Assembly: GCA_014239255.1 (NCBI GenBank)
Contig: JAAZZE010000002.1
Location: forward strand, 1 to 64,000
Length of the DNA: 64,000 nucleotides
Direction: 5' to 3'
Source of the DNA: Gammaproteobacteria bacterium
Lineage (GTDB): Bacteria; Pseudomonadota; Gammaproteobacteria; Arenicellales; UBA868
How positions within the stretch are numbered: the stretch's first letter is position 1; every line of letters begins with the position of its first letter. The position numbers and the translations under genes are program-made. The notes under the pieces are model-generated. The model worked only from the letters and a program-made list of their open reading frames with translations, did not search any database and was not told where the DNA came from. Shown piece by piece: positions 41,135 through 54,391 of this stretch.

Positions 41135-41332
41135 TCAAAAATCTATGCAACGTCCGTTGCGCTCCCAATCACCATAACGAGTTGGCTCTAGTTTTTCCGG
41201 GAAGGTTTTCTTTTGAAGTCCGCTGTCCGCGCCCTCAATAGGAGTAGACTCACCCTCTCGGATAGGCGAAGCTATCTCTTTGTCCGGATCCGAGGAAACC
41301 GTTATCACCTTTGTAATTTGCCTTTTGTGCAT
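41135..41332 (-). CDS. DUF1674 / SDHAF4-like protein (succinate dehydrogenase assembly factor 4 family)
   Basis: C-terminal LEPTRYGDWERNGRCIDF matches the hallmark of the DUF1674/Sdh8 family; immediately upstream of sdhC on the same strand; ORF extends to ATG 41353, ATG 41332 also possible. Confidence 0.85.
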   Translation of the reverse strand: MHKRQITKVITVSSDPDKEIASPIREGESTPIEGADSGLQKKTFPEKLEPTRYGDWERNGRCIDF

Positions 41333-41486
41333 CGCACCATATTTGATTTTCACGTTTTTGCCCCTACACTTTCAAGGTCTGGTTCGCTTTTTTTCAAATT
41401 ATTGCCTTTTCGACGACCTTTAGCCCTATGCACTCAGTAAATCAAATCTCTCATCGAACGCGACTCCTAAGAACCAGGCAACTGCT

Positions 41487-42425
41487 TTGCCAATTCATCA
41501 GGGCCTCCCAGTGACCAGTTTAACCTCGACGCTGCTTATAACGAACCAACTGGGGGTTGCTCGATGTTCTGGCGACGAGGCAGACCAGTTCCTTCAAGCC
41601 CAACTGACCGCTGATATCGAGGCCATACCAATAGGCGGTTGCACGCTGAGCGGATACTGTTCACCCAAAGGACGCCTACTGGCAATATTTTTTGTATTGC
41701 GAACGGAATCGGATTTTTGGCTCATCACGGATCCTCAAATTCTCGATAAATTGGTCAAGCGTTTGCAGATGTTCATCCTTCGTACACGTGTGAACGTCAC
41801 CTTAGATTCCGCTTGGCAGGTGGGGTTTTCTCACCTTTCATATAATGGCCAAAATTCGCCCATGGATCACTCGAAGATACCGGTTGAACATAGATTTCCT
41901 ACTGTATTACCGTTCAAGTTTACGCTTAATACGGACGATATTCCCGCAACGGTGGATCAAAATACTTTTTCTTCGGCTGTAAGTGACTCAAACAACACGT
42001 TCAGGCTTGCGTGCATTCAAAACGGTCTTCCTTTGGTCTTTTCGCAAACCCACGAATCTTTTATTCCACAATCGGTCAACCTCGACTTGATCGGTGGGGT
42101 GAGTTTTCAAAAAGGGTGCTATCCGGGTCAGGAAATTGTTGCTCGTGTCCGGTACCTCGGCCGGATAAAAACCCGCATGATACGAGGCATTATAAGAGCG
42201 GCGTCGATTATTGAGCCCGGGACTGTGGTGACTGGAGGCACTGAGGAGTCACCCCAACAGGGAGTGGTCGTAGACGCGGTTAAAAATTGGAGTACTGGCG
42301 ACTGGGAAGTATTGGCATCCATCCCAATCACCTGGCTGCAAGACCATTCCACCGCAAAGATTCAGATTGAAGGGGAATCCCTTGTCATTCAACCTCTGCC
42401 CTACGATTTAGGGTTACCGGAATAA
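41487..42425 (+). CDS. ygfZ: folate-binding YgfZ/GcvT-like protein
   Basis: FQKGCYPGQEIVARVRYLGRIKTRM (KGCYxGQE signature). Confidence 0.9.
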   Translation: MPIHQGLPVTSLTSTLLITNQLGVARCSGDEADQFLQAQLTADIEAIPIGGCTLSGYCSPKGRLLAIFFVLRTESDFWLITDPQILDKLVKRLQMFILRTRVNVTLDSAWQVGFSHLSYNGQNSPMDHSKIPVEHRFPTVLPFKFTLNTDDIPATVDQNTFSSAVSDSNNTFRLACIQNGLPLVFSQTHESFIPQSVNLDLIGGVSFQKGCYPGQEIVARVRYLGRIKTRMIRGIIRAASIIEPGTVVTGGTEESPQQGVVVDAVKNWSTGDWEVLASIPITWLQDHSTAKIQIEGESLVIQPLPYDLGLPE

Positions 42426-42440
42426 GAAAGATACCCCCTT

Positions 42441-42749
42441 TTAATCGGTGGAGGTCCTCAATACGTCTCCTTCTGGCAGCACCATCTGGTAGTAGGTTTC
42501 TCCTGGCAAAATCAAACCAAGCTCTTTTCGCGCTTGGGCCTCAATGGCTTCGAGCCGACTTTTTATCTCGTTGATGTCCGCGTGAAGTCGATCATTTCGG
42601 TGGCGAAGCGACGCGTTCTTAGTTTCGAGACTGGCGAGGGTCTGTCTCAGATAAATCAAGTCAACGATGTTGCTTTTCCCGGCCCAGAATGCCCACTGGA
42701 GGGTCAGCGCCCCAACAGTTAATGTCAAAATGAGAACCTTGCGGTACAC
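42441..42749 (-). CDS. ftsB: cell division protein FtsB
   Basis: Short protein with N-terminal TM and coiled coil (LRQTLASLETKNASLRHRNDRLHADINEIKSRLEAIEAQARKELGLILPGETYYQMV); adjacent to eno. Confidence 0.93.
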   Translation of the reverse strand: MYRKVLILTLTVGALTLQWAFWAGKSNIVDLIYLRQTLASLETKNASLRHRNDRLHADINEIKSRLEAIEAQARKELGLILPGETYYQMVLPEGDVLRTSTD

Positions 42750-42772
42750 GAATTCTGCGCCCTACATACTGT

Positions 42773-44077
42773 CTAATGATTGACCCGGTGGGGGAATCCT
42801 GCCATTCCGGCGTATCGCGCCTGTGGCCCCAGTTCCTGCTCGATTCTTAAAAGGCGATTATATTTAGCGACCCGTTCTGAACGCGATAACGATCCAGTCT
42901 TAATTTGTCCTGCACCAACCCCCACCGCAAGATCTGCGATAGTAGTATCCTCGGTCTCACCTGATCTGTGCGAAATGGTAACCCCATAACTGTGGCCTTG
43001 CGCAAGCGCGACCGCATCCAGTGTCTCGCTAAGGGTGCCGATCTGGTTCGGTTTGATCAGTATCGAGTTGGCAAGTCCTTGGTCAATTCCTCGCTTCAAG
43101 ATAGCAGGATTGGTCACAAACAGATCATCCCCGGTAAGTTGCACCTGGTTTTTGACCCTCTCACTCAGCCCTTTCCAGCCGTCCCAATCCTCCTCGGATA
43201 GCGCGTCCTCAACAGAGATAATGGGGAATCGGCTAATCCAATCACAAATCAGGTCGATAAACTCCGGCGTGGTAAATTTTCGGCCCTCAGAATTTAAAGT
43301 GTAATGCCCTGCTGAGTAAAATTCTGAGCTTGCGACATCGAGCCCAAGATAGATCTCATCCCCAACACGGTACCCAGCGTCATCAATGGCCTGAAGCACC
43401 GCAGCGACCACGCTCTCATTGGAAGCAAAATCCGGCGCAAAGCCGCCTTCATCGCCGACTCCGGTTTGCAACCCTTGCGCTATTAAGACGAGACGCAGTT
43501 TGTGAAAAATCTCGGCACCTGCCCGAAGTGCCTCACTGAAGCTTGTCTGACCTACAGGCACGATCATAAACTCTTGAAAATCCACGTTATTATCTGCGTG
43601 GGCCCCGCCGTTTACAATGTTCATCTGTGGGACAGGAAGGCGTGTGGGATTCAAGTTCCCGTGCAGTGCAGCGATGTGACGATACAAAGGAACGACGAGC
43701 TGTCGCGCTACAGCACGTGCAAGGGCAAGCGACACTGCAAGCATCGCATTTGCACCAAGCCGGCTTTTGTTGACGGTGTTGTCGAGCCCAATCATTGCCA
43801 GATCTGCTGCCCGTTGGTTCGATCCATCCATCCCCCGGAGGCAACTTGAGATCTCGCCGTTGATGTTGTCTACCGCGTTATGGACCCCTTTCCCATCGTA
43901 GCGCAGCGGATCCCCATCACGAAGCTCCAACGCCTCGAGTTTTCCTGTGGAAGCACCAGAGGGCACAGCCGCACGGCCACGAGCTCCGCCTCGAAGGCGG
44001 ACTTCTGCCTCAACCGTGGGAAAACCTCGAGAGTCCAGAATTTCGCGCCCAAGGACCGACTCAACTACCAAACTCAT
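42773..44077 (-). CDS. eno: enolase
   Basis: [78 protein letters not shown]. Confidence 0.98.
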   Translation of the reverse strand: MSLVVESVLGREILDSRGFPTVEAEVRLRGGARGRAAVPSGASTGKLEALELRDGDPLRYDGKGVHNAVDNINGEISSCLRGMDGSNQRAADLAMIGLDNTVNKSRLGANAMLAVSLALARAVARQLVVPLYRHIAALHGNLNPTRLPVPQMNIVNGGAHADNNVDFQEFMIVPVGQTSFSEALRAGAEIFHKLRLVLIAQGLQTGVGDEGGFAPDFASNESVVAAVLQAIDDAGYRVGDEIYLGLDVASSEFYSAGHYTLNSEGRKFTTPEFIDLICDWISRFPIISVEDALSEEDWDGWKGLSERVKNQVQLTGDDLFVTNPAILKRGIDQGLANSILIKPNQIGTLSETLDAVALAQGHSYGVTISHRSGETEDTTIADLAVGVGAGQIKTGSLSRSERVAKYNRLLRIEQELGPQARYAGMAGFPHRVNH

Positions 44078-44122
44078 AACAACCCCTCCGGTTACACCTG
44101 TACTAGATACTTTGAGTACTGC

Positions 44123-46632
<2,510 letters not shown>

Positions 46633-46749
46633 TTATTTCTCGTTTGCCCGGGCAGAAGCGCCAACTCGATTTCGCACTCTGGCCCGACGGACGGTTAGGA
46701 TAGCAGAGGAGCCTCGCGGATACAATCAAATCGCAGTTCGCGGGTAGGC

Positions 46750-48144
46750 TCAGCTCCGGGTAATTCGCAGGTCTGAGATCATAATCTGAATGCCAGGTTC
46801 ATCAACCGACGCCAAAAGAGAGTGTTCGATCGCAACACCTGGTACGCAGGCTAACTGATCAGCATAATAGACCAACGGTAATCGGGATCTCTCCCAAGGA
46901 GGAACCCCTGCTTCCTGGAATAGATGTTTCACTCGACGATGATGCCCGTTCGCAGTTGGCTTGAGTCGAGCATTCCCGTTTTGCCAACGAAGTTCTAACA
47001 GACCCCCTTTAAGGCAAGAAAGTTTCAGGCCCTTACCATCCGTTATCTTTCCCTCGATTCCAATATCCGCACCTTTGATCTGGGTCGGCCCGGCATTCCA
47101 CCGCCTACTGGTTGAATATTTTTCCTGCTCGCCGCTGCCGCCGGGCAACAAGAAAAGGCTGTCCCGGTATTTTCGTAACCAGCATTGCCCGACCCTCAGC
47201 GCAGGTGCACAATCTGACGCGCCATCCCGCAGTTGCCGAAGAAACTCGCTAAGGCCATTCTCACTAGCTGCTTCAAGTGAGAAAAGACGAAACCAATACC
47301 GCAACAGATTGAGCCTGCGTGCGGGACTTAGATTATCTAAAGCTGAAATCGAAAGCGTTCCATGCACTCCGAGCAGGCAGCGGTCGGCAGAACGCCGGCA
47401 TCCAGCCAGATCCTCATGCCCAATCTCATCAAGCAGGCTTTGAGTGACCTGAAAGGAACCTGCCGCGCGGCTGAGGGTTCTTCGGGCCCCGACCCATCGC
47501 GATGTCAGCTGCGGCAAAATCTCATGACGTAAAAAGTTGCGTTCAAACCTTGTGTCGGAGTTTCCTGGATCATTTATTGCCTGCAAGCCGTATTCCTTGG
47601 CCCAGTTCTCCAAATCGGCTCGAGACAATTGCAAAAAAGGGCGCAGAATCCGAAGGTTTCCAACATTGCGGTCATAAAGCATCCCGCCGAGCCCATAAAT
47701 ACCGGATCCTCGCAGCAAACGCAACAAAAACGTCTCCGCCTGATCATCGGCGTGGTGCGCCGTCAAAAGCGGTGCCCCGGGATGAACAACTTCGCCAAAC
47801 CATTTAAGCCGCTCGGCTCGAGCAACAGTTTCGCTCGGTAGTTCATCAGTTAAGGAATCCGGCAATTGGGTCGTTAGAAAATCGACATTCAAAGTGCTAC
47901 AAGCAGCCTCGCAGTGGACCTCCCAGAGATCAGATTGAGCTGACCATCTATGATTTACATGCAGCGCCCGAAGTTTTACGCGGTAGCGGTGTCGCAGAAT
48001 GCTCGCTGCGTGAAGTAGCACGCTGGAGTCGACACCACCACTGAACGCAATATTCAGTATTCCACCCGTGTATTTTTTGAAGGCGGGTTTGAGAGAGTTT
48101 AAAACTTTGTCGGACTCGGGTTCTAACCCTTCATGCACTCTCAT
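46750..48144 (-). CDS. tilS: tRNA(Ile)-lysidine synthase
   Basis: [19 protein letters not shown]-loop; [23 protein letters not shown]; start likely ATG 48144 overlapping the accA end. Confidence 0.94.
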   Translation of the reverse strand: MRVHEGLEPESDKVLNSLKPAFKKYTGGILNIAFSGGVDSSVLLHAASILRHRYRVKLRALHVNHRWSAQSDLWEVHCEAACSTLNVDFLTTQLPDSLTDELPSETVARAERLKWFGEVVHPGAPLLTAHHADDQAETFLLRLLRGSGIYGLGGMLYDRNVGNLRILRPFLQLSRADLENWAKEYGLQAINDPGNSDTRFERNFLRHEILPQLTSRWVGARRTLSRAAGSFQVTQSLLDEIGHEDLAGCRRSADRCLLGVHGTLSISALDNLSPARRLNLLRYWFRLFSLEAASENGLSEFLRQLRDGASDCAPALRVGQCWLRKYRDSLFLLPGGSGEQEKYSTSRRWNAGPTQIKGADIGIEGKITDGKGLKLSCLKGGLLELRWQNGNARLKPTANGHHRRVKHLFQEAGVPPWERSRLPLVYYADQLACVPGVAIEHSLLASVDEPGIQIMISDLRITRS

Positions 48145-49090
48145 TAAACTGCCCAAACTCCTGGAGGCGGGTATAACGCTGCGCCAGCAATTCCTCGATC
48201 TCAAGTTGTTTCAGTTCCGCCAGATGCCCAATAATTGACCCTTTTAAATTCTCGCCAGTCTTAATCGGGTCACGGTGGGCTCCCCCCAGTGGTTCGCTGA
48301 CGATGTCATCCACAAGGTTGTTAGATTTTAAACCTGAAGAAGTCAGTTTCATCGCCTCAGCCGCAACCTGAGCTTTTTCCGCACTTTTCCATAAAATTGA
48401 AGCACAACCCTCTGGGCTGATCACCGAATAAGTAGCATATTCCAGCATGACCAAGCGGTCACATACACCAATAGCCAAGGCCCCACCAGACCCCCCTTCG
48501 CCAATCACTACAGAGATAATTGGCACCGGCAAATCAGCCATAAGCGCAATACTACGAGCAATTGCCTCGCTTTGCCCCCGCTCTTCCGCACCGATGCCTG
48601 GATACGCGCCGGGGGTATCAATCAGGGTAATCACCGGCAACCCAAAACGCGCAGCAAGTTTCATAATCCGTTGTGACTTGCGGTAACCTTCGGGGCGCGG
48701 CATACCAAAATTCCGTCGAACCTTCTCCCGCGTATCACGCCCTTTTTGATGCCCAATAACAACGACACCAGTACGCCCTAAACGGGCCAACCCCGCAACA
48801 ATTGCCTGATCGTCACCAAACATCCGATCCCCTGAAAGCTCCTGAAAATCGGAGAATATTTGCGGAATATAATCCAGAGTATGAGGTCGGGCCGGATGCC
48901 GAGCGAGCTGGGTGATTTGCCATGCACTAAGCGATGAAAAAATCTCCTGAGTCAGTTTTTTACTCTTGAGCTCCAACTTCTGTATCTCACTTCGCAGATC
49001 AAGTTCTCCCGCGCTATCGACACGTCGTAACTCCTCGATCTTTGCTTCCAGATCGACAATCGGCTGTTCGAAATCCAGTGAATTCACCAT
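48131..49090 (-). CDS. accA: acetyl-CoA carboxylase carboxyltransferase subunit alpha
   Basis: [64 protein letters not shown]. Confidence 0.98.
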   Translation of the reverse strand: MVNSLDFEQPIVDLEAKIEELRRVDSAGELDLRSEIQKLELKSKKLTQEIFSSLSAWQITQLARHPARPHTLDYIPQIFSDFQELSGDRMFGDDQAIVAGLARLGRTGVVVIGHQKGRDTREKVRRNFGMPRPEGYRKSQRIMKLAARFGLPVITLIDTPGAYPGIGAEERGQSEAIARSIALMADLPVPIISVVIGEGGSGGALAIGVCDRLVMLEYATYSVISPEGCASILWKSAEKAQVAAEAMKLTSSGLKSNNLVDDIVSEPLGGAHRDPIKTGENLKGSIIGHLAELKQLEIEELLAQRYTRLQEFGQFNESA

Positions 49091-49130
49091 AGTGCCGTTA
49101 TTTTAACTCTTGCGGATAACCCGTCGGATC

Positions 49131-52100
49131 CTACGCAGCGATAGGGTCTGAATCGGTGATGTCCTGAAGACTAGCGTTCGGGTCGAATACGAGCTTGACC
49201 CCTTCCTCGCCAGCTAGTTCCCGAAGGGAATCGAGTAAATCAGATCGAGGGAATACATGCCATTCAGGTCCCAGGGTCATACACACTTCATCGCCGCTTG
49301 GGTTAAAGTAATGCAAGGCAACTTCCGTCGTTCCCGGCTGATAGCTCACCAACAGGCGCTGCAATTCTTCCAGCACTGCCGGCCCTTTTCGACTCGACGA
49401 CAGGTAGACAGCTATTCGCCGTAAAAGCGTAGCTCGCGAATCCTCCAAGGCCAAAACCCGGTCTGCCTTCACGGCCAGTAATCCTGAACGGTCGTCCGTT
49501 CCGCAAATACCCCGAACAATCACCACGCCTTCCGAGCCGAGAGTTCCCCGCACTTTCGAATAGAGGCCGCCAAACACGCTGATATCTGCCCGGCCGGTAG
49601 GATCATCTAATTGAAAAAATGCCATCGTCTCACCCCTGCGGTTTTGGAAGGTCCGCAGACCCGTAATCAGCCCTGCCAGTATGATCGTGCGCTCCGGATC
49701 TGCCCTAATTTTCCCGATAGGGCCGCTCGTCATCTCTGTCAACTCCCCCTGATGGTGATCTACCGGATGCCCTGTCAGGTATAGGCCAAGGCTGAGTCGC
49801 TCCATTTCTAGTGTCTTCCTTTCCGACCAGGGTTTCATATCTAATTTAGATTCAACAACTGCATTGACCGCTCCAAGGCCAAACATATCGTCTTGTCCAG
49901 AGGACAGGTTTGCCCCATGCTGATTGGCTGCATTCATCGCGCCATCGAGCTGACCGAGAAGCTCAGCTCTGTGCCGACCAAAACCATCCAAGGCCCCGGC
50001 ACAAATCAACGCTTCAAGAGTCTTCCTGTTCACCTTTTGGCTGTTGATGCGACGACAAAGGGAAAAAAGATCTGAGAATGGTCCGTCGCGGGATCTCTCG
50101 CTCAGTATGTCTTCAAGGGCTTTCTCTCCCACTCCTTTGATCGCGCCCAACCCGTAAATGATTGCATCACCTTCGGAGACTTGAAATCTCAGTCCTCCGC
50201 GATTGATATCTGGCGGGTTTAGTTCTAAACCGAGCGCCTTCGCTTCATTCACGAGAATGACGACCCTATCGGTGTGTTCCATATCAGCCGACAATGCGGC
50301 CGAGAGAAATTCCGCAGGATAGTGGCATTTGAGCCAGCCAGTATGGTAGCTAAGAAGCGCATAGGCAGCGGAGTGCGATTTATTGAAGCCGTACCCTGCA
50401 AATTTTTCAATCAAGTCAAAAATATGTCGGGCGATCGTTCCCTCGACCCCTCTTGTCACTGCCCCATCAATGAAGCTTTGTCTTTGCTTCTCCATTTCTT
50501 CGGCCTTCTTTTTACCCATTGCACGGCGCAGCAAATCAGCGGCACCCAGGCTATAGCCGGCAAGCAGTTGCGCAATCTGCATGACTTGCTCTTGATACAA
50601 AATTACCCCGTAGGTTGGCTCCAAAACCTCCTCAAGTGCCTTGTGCAGGTAAAGAACCGGTTCACGACCGTGTTTTCGGTTGATGAAGTCATCAACCATT
50701 CCGGACTGCAAGGGTCCGGGCCGGAACAACGCTACCAACGCTACCAGTTCTTCGAAATGATCCGGCTTGAGGCGTTGGATAAGTTCCTGCATGCCACGCG
50801 ATTCCAGTTGGAATAATGCAGTCGTACGCCCCGTACAGATCAGGTGGTACACCTTTGGATCGTCCAATTCAAGCGAGTCAAGCACAATCGGATCCTTACC
50901 GGATCGCGCTCTTCGATCGTTAACCAGATCCAATGCCCAGTCAATGATGGTGAGCGTACGCAGGCCTAGAAAGTCGAATTTAACGAGCCCGATCGCTTCA
51001 AGGTCGTCTTTATCGAACTGAGTCACCGGCTGCGTCATGCCCGGTTCCCAGTACAACGGAGAAAAATCAGAGATCGCACGAGGCGCGATGACAAGGCCAC
51101 CCGCGTGCTTTCCCGCATTACGTGGCAGCCCTTCAAGGCGTCGGGCATTGTTAATCAACTGCGATACTTCTGCTTCTCCGCGGTAACGCCGTCTAAGCTC
51201 ATCATCCTGCTCCAGCGCACGTTCAAGACTCATCCCCACTTCAAAAGGAATCAGCTTGGCCAATGAATCACAAAACCCGTACGGCATACCCATCACTCGA
51301 CCAACATCGCGAACCACCGCCCTAGCTGCAAGGCTGTTATAGGTAATTATCTGAGCAACCTTTTCAGAGCCATACTTACTGCTGACATAGTCAATCACCC
51401 GATCCCGTCCAACCATGCAGAAATCGATATCAAAATCAGGCAGCGAAACTCGCTCTGGGTTCAAGAACCGCTCAAACAGGAGTCCATAACGGATCGGATC
51501 CAGTCGGGTGATCCCAAGAGCGAATGCCACCAGCGAGCCCGCACCGGATCCCCGGCCCGGGCCGACTGGGACACCATTGCTGATAGCCCATCTTATAAAA
51601 TCCGCAACGATGAGAAAATATCCAGCGAACCCCATCCCATTTATAGTGTCGACCTCGGTTTCCAGTCGTTCCTGATAAATTAGGCTATCGAGATCTGGGT
51701 TTATTTGCTGGAATGCTTTAAGCCCTTTCCTTGCTTGAGTGAGTAACTCTTCTTCAGCCGAACGCCCTCCCGGCAACGGAAATTGGGGCATATGGGTTGA
51801 CTCAAAATCAAGAAATACATTACAACGGCGTGCAATCTGGATAGAATTTTCAACAGCTGATGGTAAGTCTGAAAATAACTCAGTCATTTCAGCGCCGTTT
51901 CGAAGATATTGCTGATCTGTAAATCGTCTCGGCCGCCTGGGGTCGTCTATCACTCGACCTTCGTGAATACAGACACGAATCTCATGGGCCTCAAAATCAT
52001 CCGCGCGCAAGAAGCGGACCACATTTGAAGCAACCAGCGGGGTCCCTGTTTTTTCGGCCAGATCAAGCGCGCCCGCTTCATACTCACTCTCCCCGGGCCG

Positions 52101-52625
52101 CCCGGTCCGACTTATTTCCAAATAGTAACGGTCGCCAAATGCAGCGCGGTACTGCATGAGAAGTTCTAACGCCTGGTCTGGGTGGCCGGCCCGCAGCAAA
52201 ACGGCCACATCACTATCAATGCCGCCTGACATTACGATCAGGTCATCTGCCGCGCCAAACAGTTCGCTCCTTGTAACTGTAATTCCGTGACTCGACCGGG
52301 GCCGGATGTAAGTCTCAGTAAGTAGCCGTCCCAGATGTTGCAGTCCATTATTATTACGACACAGCAGGATCATCTGACCCTTTGCTCGTTCGTCAGCATC
52401 GCCACAGACCGTAATCTCTGTACCCAGGAGCGGCTTGACAGACATCTCCTTACATGCCCGATAGAATTTAACCGCCGCATACATATTAGAAACATCGGTC
52501 ATCGCGACTGCGGGCATATGCGCATCCCGGACGGATGCAGCCAACTCCTTAACCCTGGCGATGCCATCTACAAGCGAATATTCGGTATGAACATTCAGGT
52601 GTACAAAAGGCACTTGACTATTCAT
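49131..52625 (-). CDS. dnaE: DNA polymerase III subunit alpha
   Basis: FVHLNVHTEYSLVDG PHP domain; GRGSGAGSLVAFALGITRLDP; PDFDIDFCMVGRDRVIDYV; 1164 aa. Confidence 0.98.
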   Translation of the reverse strand: MNSQVPFVHLNVHTEYSLVDGIARVKELAASVRDAHMPAVAMTDVSNMYAAVKFYRACKEMSVKPLLGTEITVCGDADERAKGQMILLCRNNNGLQHLGRLLTETYIRPRSSHGITVTRSELFGAADDLIVMSGGIDSDVAVLLRAGHPDQALELLMQYRAAFGDRYYLEISRTGRPGESEYEAGALDLAEKTGTPLVASNVVRFLRADDFEAHEIRVCIHEGRVIDDPRRPRRFTDQQYLRNGAEMTELFSDLPSAVENSIQIARRCNVFLDFESTHMPQFPLPGGRSAEEELLTQARKGLKAFQQINPDLDSLIYQERLETEVDTINGMGFAGYFLIVADFIRWAISNGVPVGPGRGSGAGSLVAFALGITRLDPIRYGLLFERFLNPERVSLPDFDIDFCMVGRDRVIDYVSSKYGSEKVAQIITYNSLAARAVVRDVGRVMGMPYGFCDSLAKLIPFEVGMSLERALEQDDELRRRYRGEAEVSQLINNARRLEGLPRNAGKHAGGLVIAPRAISDFSPLYWEPGMTQPVTQFDKDDLEAIGLVKFDFLGLRTLTIIDWALDLVNDRRARSGKDPIVLDSLELDDPKVYHLICTGRTTALFQLESRGMQELIQRLKPDHFEELVALVALFRPGPLQSGMVDDFINRKHGREPVLYLHKALEEVLEPTYGVILYQEQVMQIAQLLAGYSLGAADLLRRAMGKKKAEEMEKQRQSFIDGAVTRGVEGTIARHIFDLIEKFAGYGFNKSHSAAYALLSYHTGWLKCHYPAEFLSAALSADMEHTDRVVILVNEAKALGLELNPPDINRGGLRFQVSEGDAIIYGLGAIKGVGEKALEDILSERSRDGPFSDLFSLCRRINSQKVNRKTLEALICAGALDGFGRHRAELLGQLDGAMNAANQHGANLSSGQDDMFGLGAVNAVVESKLDMKPWSERKTLEMERLSLGLYLTGHPVDHHQGELTEMTSGPIGKIRADPERTIILAGLITGLRTFQNRRGETMAFFQLDDPTGRADISVFGGLYSKVRGTLGSEGVVIVRGICGTDDRSGLLAVKADRVLALEDSRATLLRRIAVYLSSSRKGPAVLEELQRLLVSYQPGTTEVALHYFNPSGDEVCMTLGPEWHVFPRSDLLDSLRELAGEEGVKLVFDPNASLQDITDSDPIAA

Positions 52626-52666
52626 CGTGCCATGCTTTCCTTATATATATCCGAGTTAAGATTCTT

Positions 52667-53242
52667 TTAGGATACTGCTAACACAGGCTTAAAAGACTGA
52701 CGATGCTCTGGGCACGGGCCCAGAACCTGTAAAGCTTCGAGGTGTGCCTTCGTAGGATACCCCTTATGACGAGAAAAATCATAGCCGGTAAATCGAGCAT
52801 CAAGGCCCTTCATATAACGGTCACGAGACACCTTGGCCAAAATAGAAGCCGCCGAGATAGCCGGCTCGCTTTGATCGCCACGCACGATTGCTTTACCTGG
52901 ATAAGGTACGCGGGGATAGAACAGGCCATCGACCTTGACGTAGTCTGGGACCCGTTTGAGCCCAAGGATTGCTCGGCGCATAGCCAACAGGGTCGCCTGG
53001 TGAATATTCAGGCGATCGATTTCTCCAGGAGAAGATGCGCCTATTGACCAATCCCACGACAATTCGCGAATTTTTTGATCAAGAGCCTCTCGGCGTTTTT
53101 GACTCAAGGTCTTGGAATCAGCTAAACCGCTGAGGTATACCGACTGTTGCAGAATTACCGCAGCGGCCACTACCGGGCCAGCAAGTGGTCCTCGGCCCGC
53201 CTCATCTACACCGGCAATCACCGGTCCATAAGCCCCGGTCAT
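52667..53242 (-). CDS. rnhB: ribonuclease HII
   Basis: IAGVDEAGRGPLAGPVVAAAVIL; DSKTLSQKRRE; AASILAKVSRDRYM. Confidence 0.97.
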   Translation of the reverse strand: MTGAYGPVIAGVDEAGRGPLAGPVVAAAVILQQSVYLSGLADSKTLSQKRREALDQKIRELSWDWSIGASSPGEIDRLNIHQATLLAMRRAILGLKRVPDYVKVDGLFYPRVPYPGKAIVRGDQSEPAISAASILAKVSRDRYMKGLDARFTGYDFSRHKGYPTKAHLEALQVLGPCPEHRQSFKPVLAVS

Positions 53243-54381
53243 CCGCAGGCAAGCTCTGCCAGAAGCCGTGCGATGGTGTGGTTCGCATCTTTTTGGAGGC
53301 CATCACGGATTCCACTTAACCCTTTGAGCATTTCATTTCGGTGGTCCGGCGAATCAAGTAGCCTAGCAACAGCGGCACTCAGATTAGATTGATCAGCCCG
53401 GTCCTGTAAAAACTCTGGTACCAAAGGTTTCGGCATTAAATGATTAGGCATCGACACGAATCGTGTTGTCGCCAGCATTCGGGCGAGCCAGAAGGACGCG
53501 GTCGACACGCGATAAGCAACAACCATAGGGCACCCCACCAGCGCTGCCTCAAGTGCAGCCGTCCCAGAAGCCAGCAACGCCGCATCACTGGCCGCAAGCG
53601 CTGTTCGGGCATGCCCGTCCAAAAACCTGACCTGCGGCAATGATGCATTGTGACCAACGGCTTCAAAGAAGGTCTCGCGGATTTTAGGGCTGGCAAAAGG
53701 CAACAAGAACTCAAGGTCTGGATCAGCTAACACCAACCTTTTTATCGTCTGGGTAAATACAGGAGCGAGGCGCTTGATTTCAGATACCCGACTCCCGGGA
53801 AGAATCGAGACCACACGCTTGCCCGGCGGAACAGTCAGGCAGCGACGTGCGTTCGCTCGATTAAGGTCAGTAACTTCGTCCGCGGCCGGGTGTCCTACAA
53901 AAGTGGCGGGCACCCCACGCTCGCGATAGAACGCCTCTTCAAAAGGAAACAGCACCAGCATACGGTCAACCGCACGTCGGATCTTCCTTACCCGATACCC
54001 ACGCCAAGCCCAGACCGTTGGGCTGACAAGGTGTGCGACGGGTATTCCGGCGACGCGCAGCCAGGACTCCAACGTTAAATTGAAGTCTGGAGAATCGATT
54101 CCCAAAAAAACATCCGGTGGATCCTTTAGGAAATCCTGAAAGAGTCTGCGACGGAGCAGCAAGGCCCGTGGTAGTTTGCGCACGATATCCTCTAAGCCCA
54201 TTACCGAAAGGTCGTGGATATCACACAGCGATTCCAACCCTTCCAACGCAAGCTCAGGCCCGCCAATGCCTCGAACCGTTAGATTGGGGTAGCGTCTGCG
54301 CAGCGCCCGGACTACTCCACCCCCCAATTTATCTCCAGAGGTTTCGGCCGCAACCACCCCTAGGCAAAAGGCACCTTCCAT
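53239..54381 (-). CDS. lpxB: lipid-A-disaccharide synthase
   Basis: LGVVAAETSGDKLGGGVVRAL; GIDSPDFNLTLE; SPTVWAWRGYRVRKI; ATG 54381 preferred over 54426. Confidence 0.96.
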   Translation of the reverse strand: MEGAFCLGVVAAETSGDKLGGGVVRALRRRYPNLTVRGIGGPELALEGLESLCDIHDLSVMGLEDIVRKLPRALLLRRRLFQDFLKDPPDVFLGIDSPDFNLTLESWLRVAGIPVAHLVSPTVWAWRGYRVRKIRRAVDRMLVLFPFEEAFYRERGVPATFVGHPAADEVTDLNRANARRCLTVPPGKRVVSILPGSRVSEIKRLAPVFTQTIKRLVLADPDLEFLLPFASPKIRETFFEAVGHNASLPQVRFLDGHARTALAASDAALLASGTAALEAALVGCPMVVAYRVSTASFWLARMLATTRFVSMPNHLMPKPLVPEFLQDRADQSNLSAAVARLLDSPDHRNEMLKGLSGIRDGLQKDANHTIARLLAELACG

Positions 54382-54391
54382 TGGGCGTCCG

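Noticed and set aside
46961-47443. 160-aa plus-strand ORF
   Set aside because: Antisense to tilS; Arg/Ser/Pro-rich shadow frame.
50274-50816. 180-aa plus-strand ORF
   Set aside because: Antisense to dnaE; no domain signature.
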